From NCBI RefSeq assembly GCF_900458895.1, contig NZ_LR962863.1, positions 434,001 through 498,000 of the forward strand: a stretch of 64,000 nucleotides of DNA, read 5' to 3'. Of this stretch, positions 17,946-26,819 are shown in pieces. Source of the stretch: Staphylococcus schleiferi. Lineage in GTDB: Bacteria > Bacillota > Bacilli > Staphylococcales > Staphylococcaceae. The notes below the pieces were generated by a model. It had not been told where the DNA came from. It ran no database searches and saw only the letters and a list, made by a program, of their open reading frames with translations. The position numbers were made by a program, and so were the translations under genes. How positions within the stretch are numbered: the first letter of the stretch is position 1; the number at the start of each line of letters is the position of its first letter.

Positions 17946-18002
17946 TGCTGTATATCATTAAAAGCAACACGATTAAATAGCTTAAATATGTGGAGGAAAA
18001 CA

Positions 18003-19037
18003 ATGAAAAAACTGGGTCTATTATTAATGATGACACTCATGGTGATTTTAGTCGCATGTGGTAATCAAAACAATGATAAAAAAGAAGAAACGAAAGAAGC
18101 GGACAGCAAAAAAACTGTTGAAATTAAAAATGATTTCACTTTAAGAGGGGAAGCTAAAGACGGTAGCGAAGACAAATCATATCAAGATACAGTGAAATTA
18201 GATAAAGTTCCTGAAAAAGCAGTCGTTTTTGATTATGGTACGGTCGATACGATGAAAGCACTTGGATTAGAAGATAAAATTGTCGCGTTACCAAAAGGTG
18301 AAGGTGGTGCATCACTTCCAGATTTCTTAGATGATTTTAAAGATGATCGCTATGCGAATACAGGGAGTTTGAAAGAGATTAATTTTGATGTTGTCGCAAA
18401 AGCAAAACCAGATGTCATTTATTTATCACCAAGAACAGCGTCACAGAAAAATATTGATGAATTAAAAAAAGCAGCCCCTAAAGCAAAATTAATTTATACG
18501 GGTGCTAACGATAAAAATTATGTAGCTTCTATGAAAACAAACACTGAAAATTTAGGTAAGATTTATGATCAATCAGACAAAGCGAATCAACTTGTTAAAG
18601 ATTTAGACCAAAAGATTGATGAAATGAAAGCAAAAACGAAAAACATTGATGAAAAAGCAATGTACTTACTTGTTAATGAAGGTGAATTATCAACATTTGG
18701 CGCTGGTGACCGTTTTGGTAATTTAGTTTATGGTACATTAGGATTTAAACCAGCTGATGACCACATTAAGAGTAGTAGACATGGTCAGAATGTGACAAAT
18801 GAATATGTCAGTGAGAAAAATCCAGGTATTATTTTTGCGATGGATCGTGGTCAAGCGATAGGTGAACAATCTTCAGCAAAACAGGTACTTAGCAATGATG
18901 TGCTTAAAAATGTAAAAGCAATCAAAGATAAAAAAGTTGTCGAAGTAGATCCAAAATTATGGTATTTTGCATCTGGTTCAACGACTACAACAATTAAACA
19001 AATTGATGAATTGGAAAAAGGGCTTAACTTAAAATAA
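18003..19037 (+). CDS. sstD: Iron-siderophore binding lipoprotein SstD
   Basis: Membrane-anchored substrate-binding protein (344 residues). The signal peptide ends with lipobox LVAC, with the lipidated Cys at residue 19, followed by a lysine/glutamate-rich linker and a TroA/FecB-type two-lobe domain containing VVAKAKPDVIYLSPRT. The start ATG 18003 follows TGGAGG at 8 bases; the ATG at 17988 overlaps that ribosome site and was rejected. It closes the sst operon 57 bases after sstC. By homology it binds catechol-type siderophores and catecholamine-iron. Confidence 0.93.
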   Translation: MKKLGLLLMMTLMVILVACGNQNNDKKEETKEADSKKTVEIKNDFTLRGEAKDGSEDKSYQDTVKLDKVPEKAVVFDYGTVDTMKALGLEDKIVALPKGEGGASLPDFLDDFKDDRYANTGSLKEINFDVVAKAKPDVIYLSPRTASQKNIDELKKAAPKAKLIYTGANDKNYVASMKTNTENLGKIYDQSDKANQLVKDLDQKIDEMKAKTKNIDEKAMYLLVNEGELSTFGAGDRFGNLVYGTLGFKPADDHIKSSRHGQNVTNEYVSEKNPGIIFAMDRGQAIGEQSSAKQVLSNDVLKNVKAIKDKKVVEVDPKLWYFASGSTTTTIKQIDELEKGLNLK

Positions 19038-19071
19038 GGTTCTAAGCTTTTAGTGATTCTATGTTATAGAC

Positions 19072-19105
19072 AGGGTTGGAGCGACACGGTTCCAGCCCTA
19101 TCTTT
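19072..19105 (+). terminator. Terminator of the sst operon
   Basis: AGGGTTGGA (19072-19080) pairs with TCCAGCCCT (19091-19099, one G-U) followed by a T-rich stretch. Confidence 0.75.
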
Positions 19106-19265
19106 ATATAGAGCATCGAGTTTGCAAGAAGCAAGTTACCATAATAGAACGCTTTGATGATGAACAATATGACACGCATGCTTAGCTATGGCGCTTATTC
19201 GATTCATTATCGATTAAAAAATTGGTATAATACGTTTAAATTGAAAAAACGAAAGAGTGAGAAGG

Positions 19266-20147
19266 ATGGTCAATACTTTAGTCATCACAGACGGTCAACC
19301 TTACACCCATGAATATGTAAATATGATGCGGGAGCAAGGTCATAAAGTTTATGTACAAGTGTCACCGACTATGGCACAAACGACGAATGGGCGAACACGC
19401 CACATTGATTTATTTAACAAAGCAGATGTTGTAAAGGCGCTAGAAGATATTGCTTTTGTCGTGATTATTGGAGATCCACATTATTCTAACAACGCCTTAA
19501 CACAAGGACGTGTGATTAATTTGGAGCGACTCATCTATGATAATTTAGCAACCGCTATGCATCAAGCGGGTGTCCAAAAATGTTTAGCAATTCAAGCACG
19601 TCTCAATCCTATACTTGAACAAACATTGGCAGCTTATAATATTGATGTGATTCATCAAAAAATAAAGGTGAGACATTTAAAATGGGGAAAACGTGCGCTT
19701 TACCAACTGAGTAAAGAAACACAAACTGTACGTTCTATACAGGCCCTTGAAATTCCTGAAAATGTTTCCATGGATGGTGTTACATCTATGTATGGTCGCT
19801 TTCTTAAGACATTGAATGGTCGATTGATCAACGGTGTCTATGATGGAACGCGTTTTACAATTATTTTAATGCCATTCAAGTTACCCCTCATTCAAATGTA
19901 TCACGACACCACAAGTGATCCTGTTAAAAGCGTAGTACTCAATATTACAGGGGGATTGCTTGTTAAAAGAAGCGGTCGGATTCCAAGGTTAGAGTTTAGA
20001 CGTTTAGAAGGCGCAACAACGACTTGCTTAATCGCTTTGCATGACTTTGTGCCGAGATTACCTTGGCCGATTTATCGTTTAACACAGGCGCCATTGCATG
20101 TAGGCGTTTCATATTTATTTTATAAGTATTGGAATAGCTTTAAATAA
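19266..20147 (+). CDS. NAD(P)-binding epimerase-like hypothetical protein
   Basis: 293 residues. The N-terminal third looks like a degenerate Rossmann fold: LVITDGQPYTHEYVNMMREQGHKVYV, then a KADVVKALEDIAFVVIIG segment, in the manner of atypical short-chain or NmrA-like epimerases, but the glycine-rich TGxxGxxG is replaced by TDGQPYT and no YxxxK catalytic pair is evident. So enzymatic activity is doubtful. The C-terminal half (IYDGTRFTIILMPFKLPLIQ, FVPRLPWPIYRLTQ) is unfamiliar. A promoter-like TATAAT lies at 19226-19231. A gene of this kind follows sst in S. aureus as I recall, so synteny is probably conserved. ATG 19266 is preferred over GTG 19257, weakly. Confidence 0.65.
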   Translation: MVNTLVITDGQPYTHEYVNMMREQGHKVYVQVSPTMAQTTNGRTRHIDLFNKADVVKALEDIAFVVIIGDPHYSNNALTQGRVINLERLIYDNLATAMHQAGVQKCLAIQARLNPILEQTLAAYNIDVIHQKIKVRHLKWGKRALYQLSKETQTVRSIQALEIPENVSMDGVTSMYGRFLKTLNGRLINGVYDGTRFTIILMPFKLPLIQMYHDTTSDPVKSVVLNITGGLLVKRSGRIPRLEFRRLEGATTTCLIALHDFVPRLPWPIYRLTQAPLHVGVSYLFYKYWNSFK

Positions 20148-20170
20148 AGAAAAGGCTTTAAGTTCACTAA

Positions 20171-20208
20171 AAAGAAAAACTCACCTAGTCCATGAGACTG
20201 GGTGAGTT
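20171..20208 (-). terminator. Terminator of the SarZ-like gene
   Basis: AACTCACC / GGTGAGTT (20178-20185, 20201-20208) with inner pairing. The A-rich flank at 20170-20179 gives the T-run on the minus strand. Confidence 0.75.
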
Positions 20209-20237
20209 GAAGTGTATCAACGACCTATTTAGGTGTC

Positions 20238-20687
20238 TTACAGTGCGGTTGGATTTGAAGGGAAATTATTATCTAGAAAACGTTGTAAAATACCAACCAT
20301 ATCTGCCAAATCATTGCCTTCAAATTTAAGTGAAGCACAAGCATCAACAGTGACATTTCTTAATTGTTGTTTCAGTTGACGCCCTTCATCGGTCAATGAA
20401 ATATTAAGGTTACGTTCGTCTTCAGGGTTTCTAATTTTTTCAACAAATCCTTGCGCAACCAACTTTTTAATAAGTGGTGTGAGTGTACCTGAATTTAAAT
20501 AAATTCGGTCACCTAAACGTTTAATATTGATCACTTCATCATCTTCTATTGAAATCAATGTAATATAACCTGTATATGTGAGATTATAGTTTTTTAAATG
20601 CGCGCTATACTTTTTAATGACTTCTTTGGAAGCGACATAAAATAAAAAGCATAATTCTTTATTTAAATTTTTATCTTGATTTGTCAT
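20238..20687 (-). CDS. MarR-family regulator, SarZ/OhrR-like
   Basis: 149-residue winged-helix regulator. ELCFLFYVASKEVIKKY at the N-terminus carries the single redox-active-type Cys (residue 13) typical of OhrR, SarZ and MgrA, and LTYTGYITL, RLGDRIYLNSGTLTPLIKKL and the wing DERNLNISLT follow closely the SarZ sequence as I know it. It is either SarZ itself or a near paralogue. It is transcribed away from a nitroreductase across a 135-base region containing a repressor-like operator, so it probably senses oxidative or electrophile stress and controls that gene. Confidence 0.85.
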   Translation of the reverse strand: MTNQDKNLNKELCFLFYVASKEVIKKYSAHLKNYNLTYTGYITLISIEDDEVINIKRLGDRIYLNSGTLTPLIKKLVAQGFVEKIRNPEDERNLNISLTDEGRQLKQQLRNVTVDACASLKFEGNDLADMVGILQRFLDNNFPSNPTAL

Positions 20688-20739
20688 TTTCAGACCCCCA
20701 GTATATAGAAGTGATTATTTCTATTATAACACTTTTCTC

Positions 20740-20784
20740 TTGATTCAAAAGAAGGTATAAAATATAATCAAATAGCACTTGATT
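20740..20784 (+). promoter_or_regulatory. Nitroreductase promoter with overlapping operator
   Basis: TTGATT (20740-20745), a 17-base spacer and TATAAT (20763-20768) form a near-consensus SigA promoter. An inverted repeat AATCAA-N7-TTGATT (20766-20784) covers the -10 end and start site, as expected for repression, probably by the divergent MarR-type regulator. Confidence 0.72.
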
Positions 20785-20822
20785 AAATGGATTATTATAA
20801 AAATAAAAGAAAGGTGATACTT

Positions 20823-21452
20823 ATGGCACTTAATCAAAACTTTGAGGAAATAATGACAGGAAGACGCTCGGTAAAATTATTTGACGAATCTGTTAAAATT
20901 CCACGTTCAGAAATGAATGAGATGATTAGAAAAGCGACGTTAGCACCTTCATCAATTAACATGCAACCATGGCGCTTTGTAGTGGTTGACACTGAAGAAG
21001 GTAAAGATACATTACGTCCACTTGTTCAATTTAATACACGCCAAAACGATTCATCTGCAGCGATGATTGTTATTTTCGGTGATATGTTAAATTATGAATA
21101 TGCAGAAGAAATCTACGGTTCTGCAGTTGAACAAGGCTTTATGCCAGAAGATGTTAAAGTTGACCTTGTTAAACGTTTTGTAGGTATGTATGAAGGTCTT
21201 GATCAACAATCAATGAATGACATTGTTAAAGTGGACAGCAGTTTAGCTGCAATGCAGTTAATGTTAGTTGCACGTGAACATGGTTATGATACGAACCCAA
21301 TTGGTGGTTTTGAAAGAGAAAAAATTGCTGAAGGTTTAGGATTAGACCCTCAACGTTATGTACCTGTTATGATCGTAGCTATTGGTAAAGCAGCCCAAGA
21401 AGGTCGTCCAAGTGCACGTTTAGATGTAGACAGAATCGTTCAATACCGTTAA
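20823..21452 (+). CDS. Nitroreductase-family flavoprotein
   Basis: 209-residue FMN-dependent NAD(P)H oxidoreductase that reduces nitro compounds or quinones. GRRSVKLFDES and LAPSSINMQPWRFVVV at the N-terminus contact FMN; NPIGGFEREKIAEGLGL and YVPVMIVAIGKA form the C-terminal FMN-binding part. ATG 20823 follows AAAGGTG; the ATG at 20787 would add 12 unrelated residues. Divergent from a SarZ/OhrR-like gene and under an operator-covered promoter, it is likely induced by electrophiles (inference). Confidence 0.9.
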   Translation: MALNQNFEEIMTGRRSVKLFDESVKIPRSEMNEMIRKATLAPSSINMQPWRFVVVDTEEGKDTLRPLVQFNTRQNDSSAAMIVIFGDMLNYEYAEEIYGSAVEQGFMPEDVKVDLVKRFVGMYEGLDQQSMNDIVKVDSSLAAMQLMLVAREHGYDTNPIGGFEREKIAEGLGLDPQRYVPVMIVAIGKAAQEGRPSARLDVDRIVQYR

Positions 21453-21775
21453 ACCTAAAGAGGCATTGCTATTCGCTTTGTAAAGAGTGGCTTCATTGCG
21501 AATATGTTCTCCATCCCCAAGGCTAAAATGAACGTAACTTTCATTTTCTTAAATGAGATCAATTGCCACATAATTAAAGTGATAGTGACTGATGAACAAA
21601 TTAATGGTGATAGACCAGATTTGCATCTGTTGCTATCACTTTTTTTGCAATTTTTAGCTAAAAATTTGATAATACAATCATAAGTAGTAAAGTGGTAAGT
21701 AGTGAGAACATCGATGACATGGGAGTAAAGACAAAAAATGATAAAACGCGTATTCAATCAATATGGGGTGAGAAC
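21453..21775. other. Intergenic region between nitroreductase and relP
   Basis: No gene is seen. It contains one hairpin (21526-21548) and a clear terminator (21578-21647). The relP promoter should lie between 21650 and 21760, but no consensus boxes stand out. Confidence 0.5.
21578..21647 (+). terminator. Terminator of the nitroreductase transcript
   Basis: AGTGATAG (21578-21585) pairs with CTATCACT (21633-21640), enclosing a smaller AGAT..ATCT hairpin, then seven T residues. Confidence 0.75.
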
Positions 21776-22519
21776 ATGTTTGTAGAAAAAAACGCGACAA
21801 TCAATGTTCAAAGTTTGAAGCATGAATTTGCAAGCTATCGAATTGAAGATTTAAAGCATTTGGACCAACCTGAGGAAATCATCGCATTTGTAGCACTGGA
21901 ACATTCGTATCGCGCGGCGTTAGAAGAGATTAGTACAAAATTGAGGATACTAGACGAAGATTTCCAAGTCAAAAATGCCCATAATCCAATTCACCATATG
22001 GAGCGACGAGTGAAAAAGCTACCTAGTTTACTCCAAAAACTTAAAAGAAAAGGCATCGAAATCAGCGCGAAAGCTGCACAGACACATATCATGGATATTG
22101 CAGGAATTCGAGTCATCTGTAATTATATTGATGACATTTATACTGTGGAGCAACTATTGTTAAAACAAGCAGACATTAAATTGTTGAAGCGTAAAGATTA
22201 CATCGAAGTGCCTAAGCAAAACGGCTATAAAAGTTTGCACATTGTTGTTTCAGTCCCTATATTTTTGACAGATGGGACGGTTGAAACGCCCGTTGAAATC
22301 CAATTACGTACGATTGGGATGGATATGTGGGCGAGTTTAGAACATAAATTGCATTATAAAAACACAAATGGCAATACAGACGTTTATCGTCATACATTGA
22401 AAGAATGTGCGCTTGAAATTGCAAATGTTGAACGCAAAATGCAGCGTATTCATCTCAATATTCAACAAGATGATGTGAGCAATCAAAATACAACGCATCA
22501 TCCCCATTTGGAAGAATAA
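21776..22519 (+). CDS. relP: Small alarmone synthetase RelP
   Basis: Stand-alone (p)ppGpp synthetase of 247 residues; transfers pyrophosphate from ATP to GDP or GTP. The synthetase core is visible as [43 protein letters not shown] and [20 protein letters not shown]. There is no hydrolase, TGS or ACT domain, so it is a SAS protein. Sequence and flanks fit RelP rather than RelQ. ATG 21776 follows GGGGTGAG; an upstream ATG at 21692 lacks a ribosome site. A His-rich tail ends the protein. RelP in S. aureus is induced by cell-wall stress, which suits the wall-hydrolase neighbours. Confidence 0.9.
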   Translation: MFVEKNATINVQSLKHEFASYRIEDLKHLDQPEEIIAFVALEHSYRAALEEISTKLRILDEDFQVKNAHNPIHHMERRVKKLPSLLQKLKRKGIEISAKAAQTHIMDIAGIRVICNYIDDIYTVEQLLLKQADIKLLKRKDYIEVPKQNGYKSLHIVVSVPIFLTDGTVETPVEIQLRTIGMDMWASLEHKLHYKNTNGNTDVYRHTLKECALEIANVERKMQRIHLNIQQDDVSNQNTTHHPHLEE

Positions 22520-22584
22520 CCTGATGTTATTCATAAGCATGCAACCAACGCATATGAAACATTGGTATAAATAAAACGCTATGT

Positions 22585-22640
22585 AAAAAGGACATATTAA
22601 GAAATCGAAAGGTGTATTGATTTCTCAATATGTCCTTATT
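22585..22640. terminator. Long bidirectional hairpin between relP and M23 gene
   Basis: AAGGACATATT and AATATGTCCTT (22588-22598, 22627-22637) plus inner AGAAATC / GATTTCT. It overlaps the stop codon of the minus-strand peptidase gene. Confidence 0.8.
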
Positions 22641-23193
22641 CAATGCGATAAAGACTACGTTGTTGATGGGGTAATTGATGAATAAAAGGTTCAGGATCTT
22701 CGGCAAAACGATTACCAATACCGCCCTTCATACGTTGAAAATGGAGGTGAGGGCCTGTTGTTTGTTCTCCCGTATTACCAGATTGTGCGATGACATCTCC
22801 AGGAGAGACAGTATCGCCGGCTTTAACTTCATATCGGTTTAAATGCATAAACCATTGATAATGTGTGCCGTCAGCTTCGCGAATCTCTAAAACATTGCCA
22901 CCTAATTTATTTTTAAAGGTACGTGTCACAGTACCGTGCGTTGGCGCAAGGATTTTTGTGTTTTCAGGTAAAGCGTAGTCGATACCATAATGACGGGAAT
23001 CGCCATTAAATGATACACCATGACTATACTTTCCAAATCCATGTGTTTTTCGATCAGGATGTATATACTTTTCATATTGAGCTGTATACCAATGTGTGAG
23101 CTGTGACTTGAGCGTGCGGTCATTCCGAAGCACAGTAAAAGTCACTCCTAGCATGATCATAGAGAAAAGTATAAAAAATAAGGAACGTTTCAT
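22636..23193 (-). CDS. M23-family (LytM-like) peptidase, membrane-anchored
   Basis: 185-residue zinc endopeptidase likely to cut peptidoglycan cross-bridges outside the cell. An N-terminal hydrophobic segment (FFILFSMIMLGVTFTVL) acts as signal or anchor. The M23 zinc ligands appear as RHYGIDYALP (H and D) and GPHLHF (HxH), and HYQWFMHL gives the additional catalytic His. GTVTRTF and VSPGDVIAQSGNTGEQTTG are normal M23 core pieces. The protein is shorter than secreted LytM and has no wall-binding domain. It faces relP tail to tail. Confidence 0.9.
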   Translation of the reverse strand: MKRSLFFILFSMIMLGVTFTVLRNDRTLKSQLTHWYTAQYEKYIHPDRKTHGFGKYSHGVSFNGDSRHYGIDYALPENTKILAPTHGTVTRTFKNKLGGNVLEIREADGTHYQWFMHLNRYEVKAGDTVSPGDVIAQSGNTGEQTTGPHLHFQRMKGGIGNRFAEDPEPFIHQLPHQQRSLYRIE

Positions 23194-23330
23194 ATATCCT
23201 CCTTATATGAATAAAGTAATATTATTTTATAAGGCATATGTAATCAGCACAATGATTTTGTTTCAAAGTAGCACGTAGCTAATGATATGGAAGGAAATAA
23301 TTCATATATCATAGCAGTTTTATTATAAAA

Positions 23331-23376
23331 AGAAGCGCTAAGACGATTTTCTGTTAAGAATCATCTTAGCGCTTCT
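23331..23376. repeat. Dispersed palindrome, copy A (terminator-like)
   Basis: AGAAGCGCTAAGACGAT ... ATCATCTTAGCGCTTCT forms a long stem with a short loop at the 3' end of ssaA (minus strand). Near-identical arms occur at 29289-29327 and 62252-62291. T-rich flanks fit a terminator. Confidence 0.85.
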
Positions 23377-23420
23377 TATTTTAATATTGATGTTCTGATC
23401 TATTACATATTCACTAGCGA

Positions 23421-24278
23421 TTAGTGAATAAAGTTATAACCTGCAGCTTGGCTTGCAGAGATTGTACGTGAAGTGACAACGCCAGCACCGTGGCCATAGT
23501 TCATTTCAGATACTGTTACTGAACCGTTTGAACCGACACTTTCAACGTAAGCAACGTGGCCATATGCACCAGCAGATGTTTGCATGATTGCACCAGCAGT
23601 AGGTTTGTTGTTTACTGTATATCCAGCAGAACGCGCTGCATTCGCCCAGTTATTTGCATTGCCCCAAGTAGAACCAATTTTACCGCCTGCACGTTCAAAT
23701 GCATAGTAAGTACATTGACCAGAAGTATATAAGTTTGAGCCAGATGCAGTTGTTGCGATAGAACGTCCGCTTGTAGTTACTGTACCTTGGTTATCAGTAG
23801 GTGCTTCAGTAGCTATTGGTGTTGCTGTTTGTTGTGTTTGGTAGTTAACTTGGCTTGTTGTTGTAGTAGGGACTGTTACGTTTGATGTTGATTGTGCATT
23901 GTATGCACTGTATTGATAGTTTGTATTTGTATTATTATTTGTATTGACTACAGGTGTTTCAACTGCAGTGTAGTCATAGTGATAAGTGTAGTTTTGGTTG
24001 TTAGTTTGGTAGTAGTAATAATCAACTGTTCCATCACCATTTTCTGTATAGAAAACATAATCTTGGTTGTTAAACATTGATGGATCCCAGTTTCCGTCTA
24101 ATGTATGGTGTTTGTTACCATTAGCGTCTGTTGTTACGAAGTCTTGAGTTGCTTCTGAATATGTTGTCGTGTAATGCGATGTTTCATTAAGTTCTGCTGC
24201 TTGGGCATCATTAGAAGCCATGTAGCCAACTCCAACTAAGCTCAAGGTAGCGATTGTAGCAGTAGTTAATTTTTTCAT
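23421..24278 (-). CDS. ssaA: CHAP-domain secreted amidase/antigen SsaA-like
   Basis: 285-residue secreted cell-wall hydrolase. The signal peptide ends at AQA (about residue 28). A Tyr/Asn/Thr-rich linker of about 130 residues is followed by a C-terminal CHAP domain with catalytic Cys in [14 protein letters not shown], His in [12 protein letters not shown] and the polar residue region SEMNYGHG. The domain cuts stem peptide or cross-bridge bonds. SsaA-type genes belong to the WalKR regulon in staphylococci; a WalR-like half-conserved repeat lies upstream at 24378-24394. Staphylococci carry several such paralogues, so the exact one cannot be fixed. Confidence 0.9.
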   Translation of the reverse strand: MKKLTTATIATLSLVGVGYMASNDAQAAELNETSHYTTTYSEATQDFVTTDANGNKHHTLDGNWDPSMFNNQDYVFYTENGDGTVDYYYYQTNNQNYTYHYDYTAVETPVVNTNNNTNTNYQYSAYNAQSTSNVTVPTTTTSQVNYQTQQTATPIATEAPTDNQGTVTTSGRSIATTASGSNLYTSGQCTYYAFERAGGKIGSTWGNANNWANAARSAGYTVNNKPTAGAIMQTSAGAYGHVAYVESVGSNGSVTVSEMNYGHGAGVVTSRTISASQAAGYNFIH

Positions 24279-24377
24279 AATTAAAAAGTCTTCCTCTCTG
24301 AATTCGTTTTGTTACTGAAAGCATCATAGCACACTCATATGATGGAATAAACCATTGTAAACGATTTTAAGCGTGAA

Positions 24378-24394
24378 TGTAACATAAATGAAAC
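24378..24394 (+). promoter_or_regulatory. Possible WalR (YycF) site upstream of ssaA
   Basis: TGTAAC-N5-TGAAAC matches the WalR direct repeat TGTWAH-N5-TGTWAH with one mismatch, about 100 bases before the ssaA start. Weak on its own. Confidence 0.4.
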
Positions 24395-24793
24395 AAAAGA
24401 TAAAACGATGTCTTATTTTACATTAGTGTGTAATTCATCTTTTATAAAACGGAACAATGGTAAATTTTGACTTTAATCAAAAATCAGAAAGCGATAAACG
24501 GGGTCAAACACTGCCAAATAGCTTTTTATTTCTTTTAAATATGCTACATAAAATAAAAAAATATAATCAATTTTTATACAACAAAAAGAGGGATGTGATT
24601 GAAATTGACGGTGGAAGGAATATGAAATTCAATGCAAAATATAGAAATTTGAGGTCAGTGACAAGCGCTTAAGTGTTTAAATGGACTCCAAAAAGTTGAC
24701 GCACCTTTTGTAAATGAAAACTGGATGAGGGGCAATAGGGATGAGGGGCAATAGGAATTAGCGTTACAAATTGGTTCTTCATTTTTTTTGGTG

Positions 24794-24820
24794 GGATGAC
24801 ATAAGTCATCCTGCTTTTTT
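24794..24820 (+). terminator. Small terminator hairpin
   Basis: GGATGAC / GTCATCC (24794-24800, 24805-24811) followed by six T residues. It has no obvious gene upstream on the plus strand and may belong to vanished sequence. Confidence 0.65.
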
Positions 24821-24892
24821 GTACAAAAATAGCGCAAATGCCTCTATAATTTTAAGTGACTAAACCAAAAATAAAGGAGACATATTGCGCCT

Positions 24893-25354
24893 ATGTGTAA
24901 TGATATATTAAAGTTACTAAAAATTAAAGATAATAATATTAAAATCACTAAAGTTGAAGAAGATGTAGTTATTAGAGGTAAGAAATCTAACGTCATCTTT
25001 GGTACCCTTTCATACAAGCCTATGACTTGTCCTCACTGTTATCATTCGAATCCAAACCGAATACACAAACACGGAAAACGTTTATCGCGAATTACTTTTT
25101 TAAGATTCCAAGAGATAGCAGTGTATTTAAATCCGTTAAAACAACGTTTTAAATGTAGGGTTTGTGGTCGGACTTTTACTTCTAAAACAAATGTTGTTGA
25201 GGATAACTGTTTTATCTCAAACCATGTTCAGAAAGCTATTATAGATAAAGCAACACAAGTTCGCTCAGAAACTGATATCGCAAGTGATTGTAACGTTTCT
25301 GCATCTTCTGTAAAACGTGTGATTCATAAAGTAAGCAATGCCACTTTTCAATAG
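24893..25354 (+). pseudogene. Truncated ISL3-family transposase
   Basis: 153 residues matching only the N-terminal zinc-ribbon and HTH part of ISL3-type transposases: TCPHCYHSNPNRIHKHGKR, then FKCRVCGRTFTSKT (two CxxC pairs) and TDIASDCNVSASSVKRVIHKVS as the helix-turn-helix. Full-length members have about 400-430 residues with a DDE domain, which is absent here. The frame ends at VSNATFQ, where unrelated sequence begins, so the element is cut rather than frameshifted. It has its own ribosome site but cannot be active. Confidence 0.87.
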
Positions 25355-25373
25355 TGAAATTGCTTAAATAGAT

Positions 25374-25530
25374 TGCGTGCCGAGTCGAGACTCCCGAGGC
25401 ATAGAGCCGAAACCGAAAATCCATTTTGGCTTCTTATGAGCTACAATAAAAGCCAAAATTAGTTGAGGTAAGGCGCCTGGGAAAGCGAGACTCGAAGAAG
25501 CAATCGGAAGTTTGCGACTTAATTATTATA
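25374..25530. other. Unexplained GC-richer structured segment
   Basis: Directly after the transposase break, base composition rises and short complementary pieces appear: GAGTCGAGACTC (self-complementary in part), CCCGAGGC, and ATTTTGGCTT ... AAGCCAAAAT (about 25421-25460), with CGAGACTCG again near 25490. No open frame. It could be a structured RNA, a decayed mobile-element end or a repeat unit. Confidence 0.45.
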
Positions 25531-25623
25531 GACACATAACCACCATATAAAGTGTACAGCCTACAAATTAAGCTTCAAAACTCAAGAGATGGCGTCACCC
25601 GATCGGAAAATTATATGAAACAC

Positions 25624-25655
25624 AAAAAAGGATTCCAAAATTGGAATCCTTTTTT
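25624..25655. terminator. Bidirectional terminator, serves sceD
   Basis: AAAAAAGGATTCCA / TGGAATCCTTTTTT is perfect and lies 19 bases from the sceD stop. Confidence 0.9.
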
Positions 25656-25673
25656 ATAATATATTGGGTTAAA

Positions 25674-26387
25674 TTACATTCCCCAAGCACTTAAGCCTTG
25701 TGCTTTGTATGCTTTTGTAGCAGCGTCAACTTGTTGGTCGAAAGTATTTGTTGGTCCCCAACCTGGCATAGTTTGGAATAAACCTGACGCACCTGAAGCG
25801 TTACGTGCGTTTAATTGACCATTAGATTCACGAGCGATGATGTGCTCCCAAGTTGAAGCAGAAACACCAGTACGTTGTGCTAAAATTTGTGCTGCTCTTG
25901 AACCGTGGCTACCAGCAGTGTTACCGTTTGATAATGTTACTGAACCAGCACTGCTTGTTGAAGTTGATGAAGTTTGGTATGAAGGTGCTGATTGTTTCGC
26001 TGGTGCTGAGTAATTTGATTGTTGTACATTTGAAGCTTCGTTATTTCCGTGGTGTGCTGAAGCTTGTGCACTGTAGTCAGCCATTTGAGTTGGTTGTGCT
26101 ACTGATGATTGTGCCATTTCTTGACCTGAACCGTTGCCGTATGACCATCCGAATGTCACACCGTCAGACCAGAAGTGGAAGTTTACGCCATTTACAGTGA
26201 AGTGGTAGTCGTACGCACCATCTTCAATTGCGTGTTCATTTAATGATTGATCGTTGTTTAATGCTAATTGTGCTAATTCTACTTTATTAATATTTTCTTC
26301 TGCGGCATTCGCGTCTGCTGAATGTAAAGCAACACCTGTAGTTCCTAATGCTAATGCTAAAGAAGATGCAAGTAATGTTTTTTTCAT
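25674..26387 (-). CDS. sceD: Probable transglycosylase SceD
   Basis: 237-residue secreted lytic transglycosylase of the IsaA/SceD type. Signal peptide cleavage is likely after NANA (about residue 28). The N-terminal half has [25 protein letters not shown], then a Ser/Gln-rich linker, then the transglycosylase-like domain with [32 protein letters not shown], where the Glu in ARESNG is the catalytic acid. A perfect WalR direct repeat upstream supports WalKR control. It acts in peptidoglycan turnover and cell separation. Confidence 0.93.
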   Translation of the reverse strand: MKKTLLASSLALALGTTGVALHSADANAAEENINKVELAQLALNNDQSLNEHAIEDGAYDYHFTVNGVNFHFWSDGVTFGWSYGNGSGQEMAQSSVAQPTQMADYSAQASAHHGNNEASNVQQSNYSAPAKQSAPSYQTSSTSTSSAGSVTLSNGNTAGSHGSRAAQILAQRTGVSASTWEHIIARESNGQLNARNASGASGLFQTMPGWGPTNTFDQQVDAATKAYKAQGLSAWGM

Positions 26388-26819
26388 AATAAAATAAGTC
26401 CTCCAGTAAAAATTATTTTTCAGATTTTCATTTTCAAAAGCTTACTAAAAATTTTCAACAACCACACTCTACCAACGAAACACCCATTTGTAAATTACGT
26501 GTAAATAACAAAACATTACAATCAGTTTTCATTTTCTCCGTTTGTAATCTAACTGTCATATAACATGTCGTACACTGAATGATTTAATGCGTTATAAAAC
26601 ATTGATATGATAGGTTTTTAGCGATGTATTTAAATAATGGTAAAAACGTCCTTTTGTTACAAATATTACAAGATGAATTAAAACTGTAATGAAAAAAGGG
26701 GGGTGAAATTGAAGAAAATTGAATTGTAAAGCTAAATTTTTTTTGAAGAAAGGGCGAAAAAAATCCATGATTCAGTTAAAATATTCTTATATATTGATAG
26801 AAGTGGATGAGGTGAAATG
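26388..26819. other. Divergent promoter region of sceD and the PPK2 gene
   Basis: AT-rich, with no gene. It contains the WalR site at 26489-26505 and another pair of TGTAA-type half sites (minus strand, near 26658-26674) with non-standard spacing. Confidence 0.6.
26489..26505 (+). promoter_or_regulatory. WalR binding site upstream of sceD
   Basis: TGTAAA-TTACG-TGTAAA is a perfect match to TGTWAH-N5-TGTWAH. It sits about 100 bases before the sceD start in the opposite orientation. Confidence 0.75.

Larger units (their letters stand above)
24279..24892. other. ssaA upstream region and boundary of the IS remnant
   Basis: No supported gene. It holds a possible WalR site (24378-24394), a tandem duplication of a 16-17-base GATGAGGGGCAATAGG unit (about 24724-24757), a terminator hairpin (24794-24820) and the leader of the transposase remnant, with AAAGGAG before ATG 24893. 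Confidence 0.6.

Noticed and set aside
24457..24672. 71-codon frame between ssaA and the IS remnant
   Set aside because: No ribosome site, no recognisable domain, ends within non-coding sequence.
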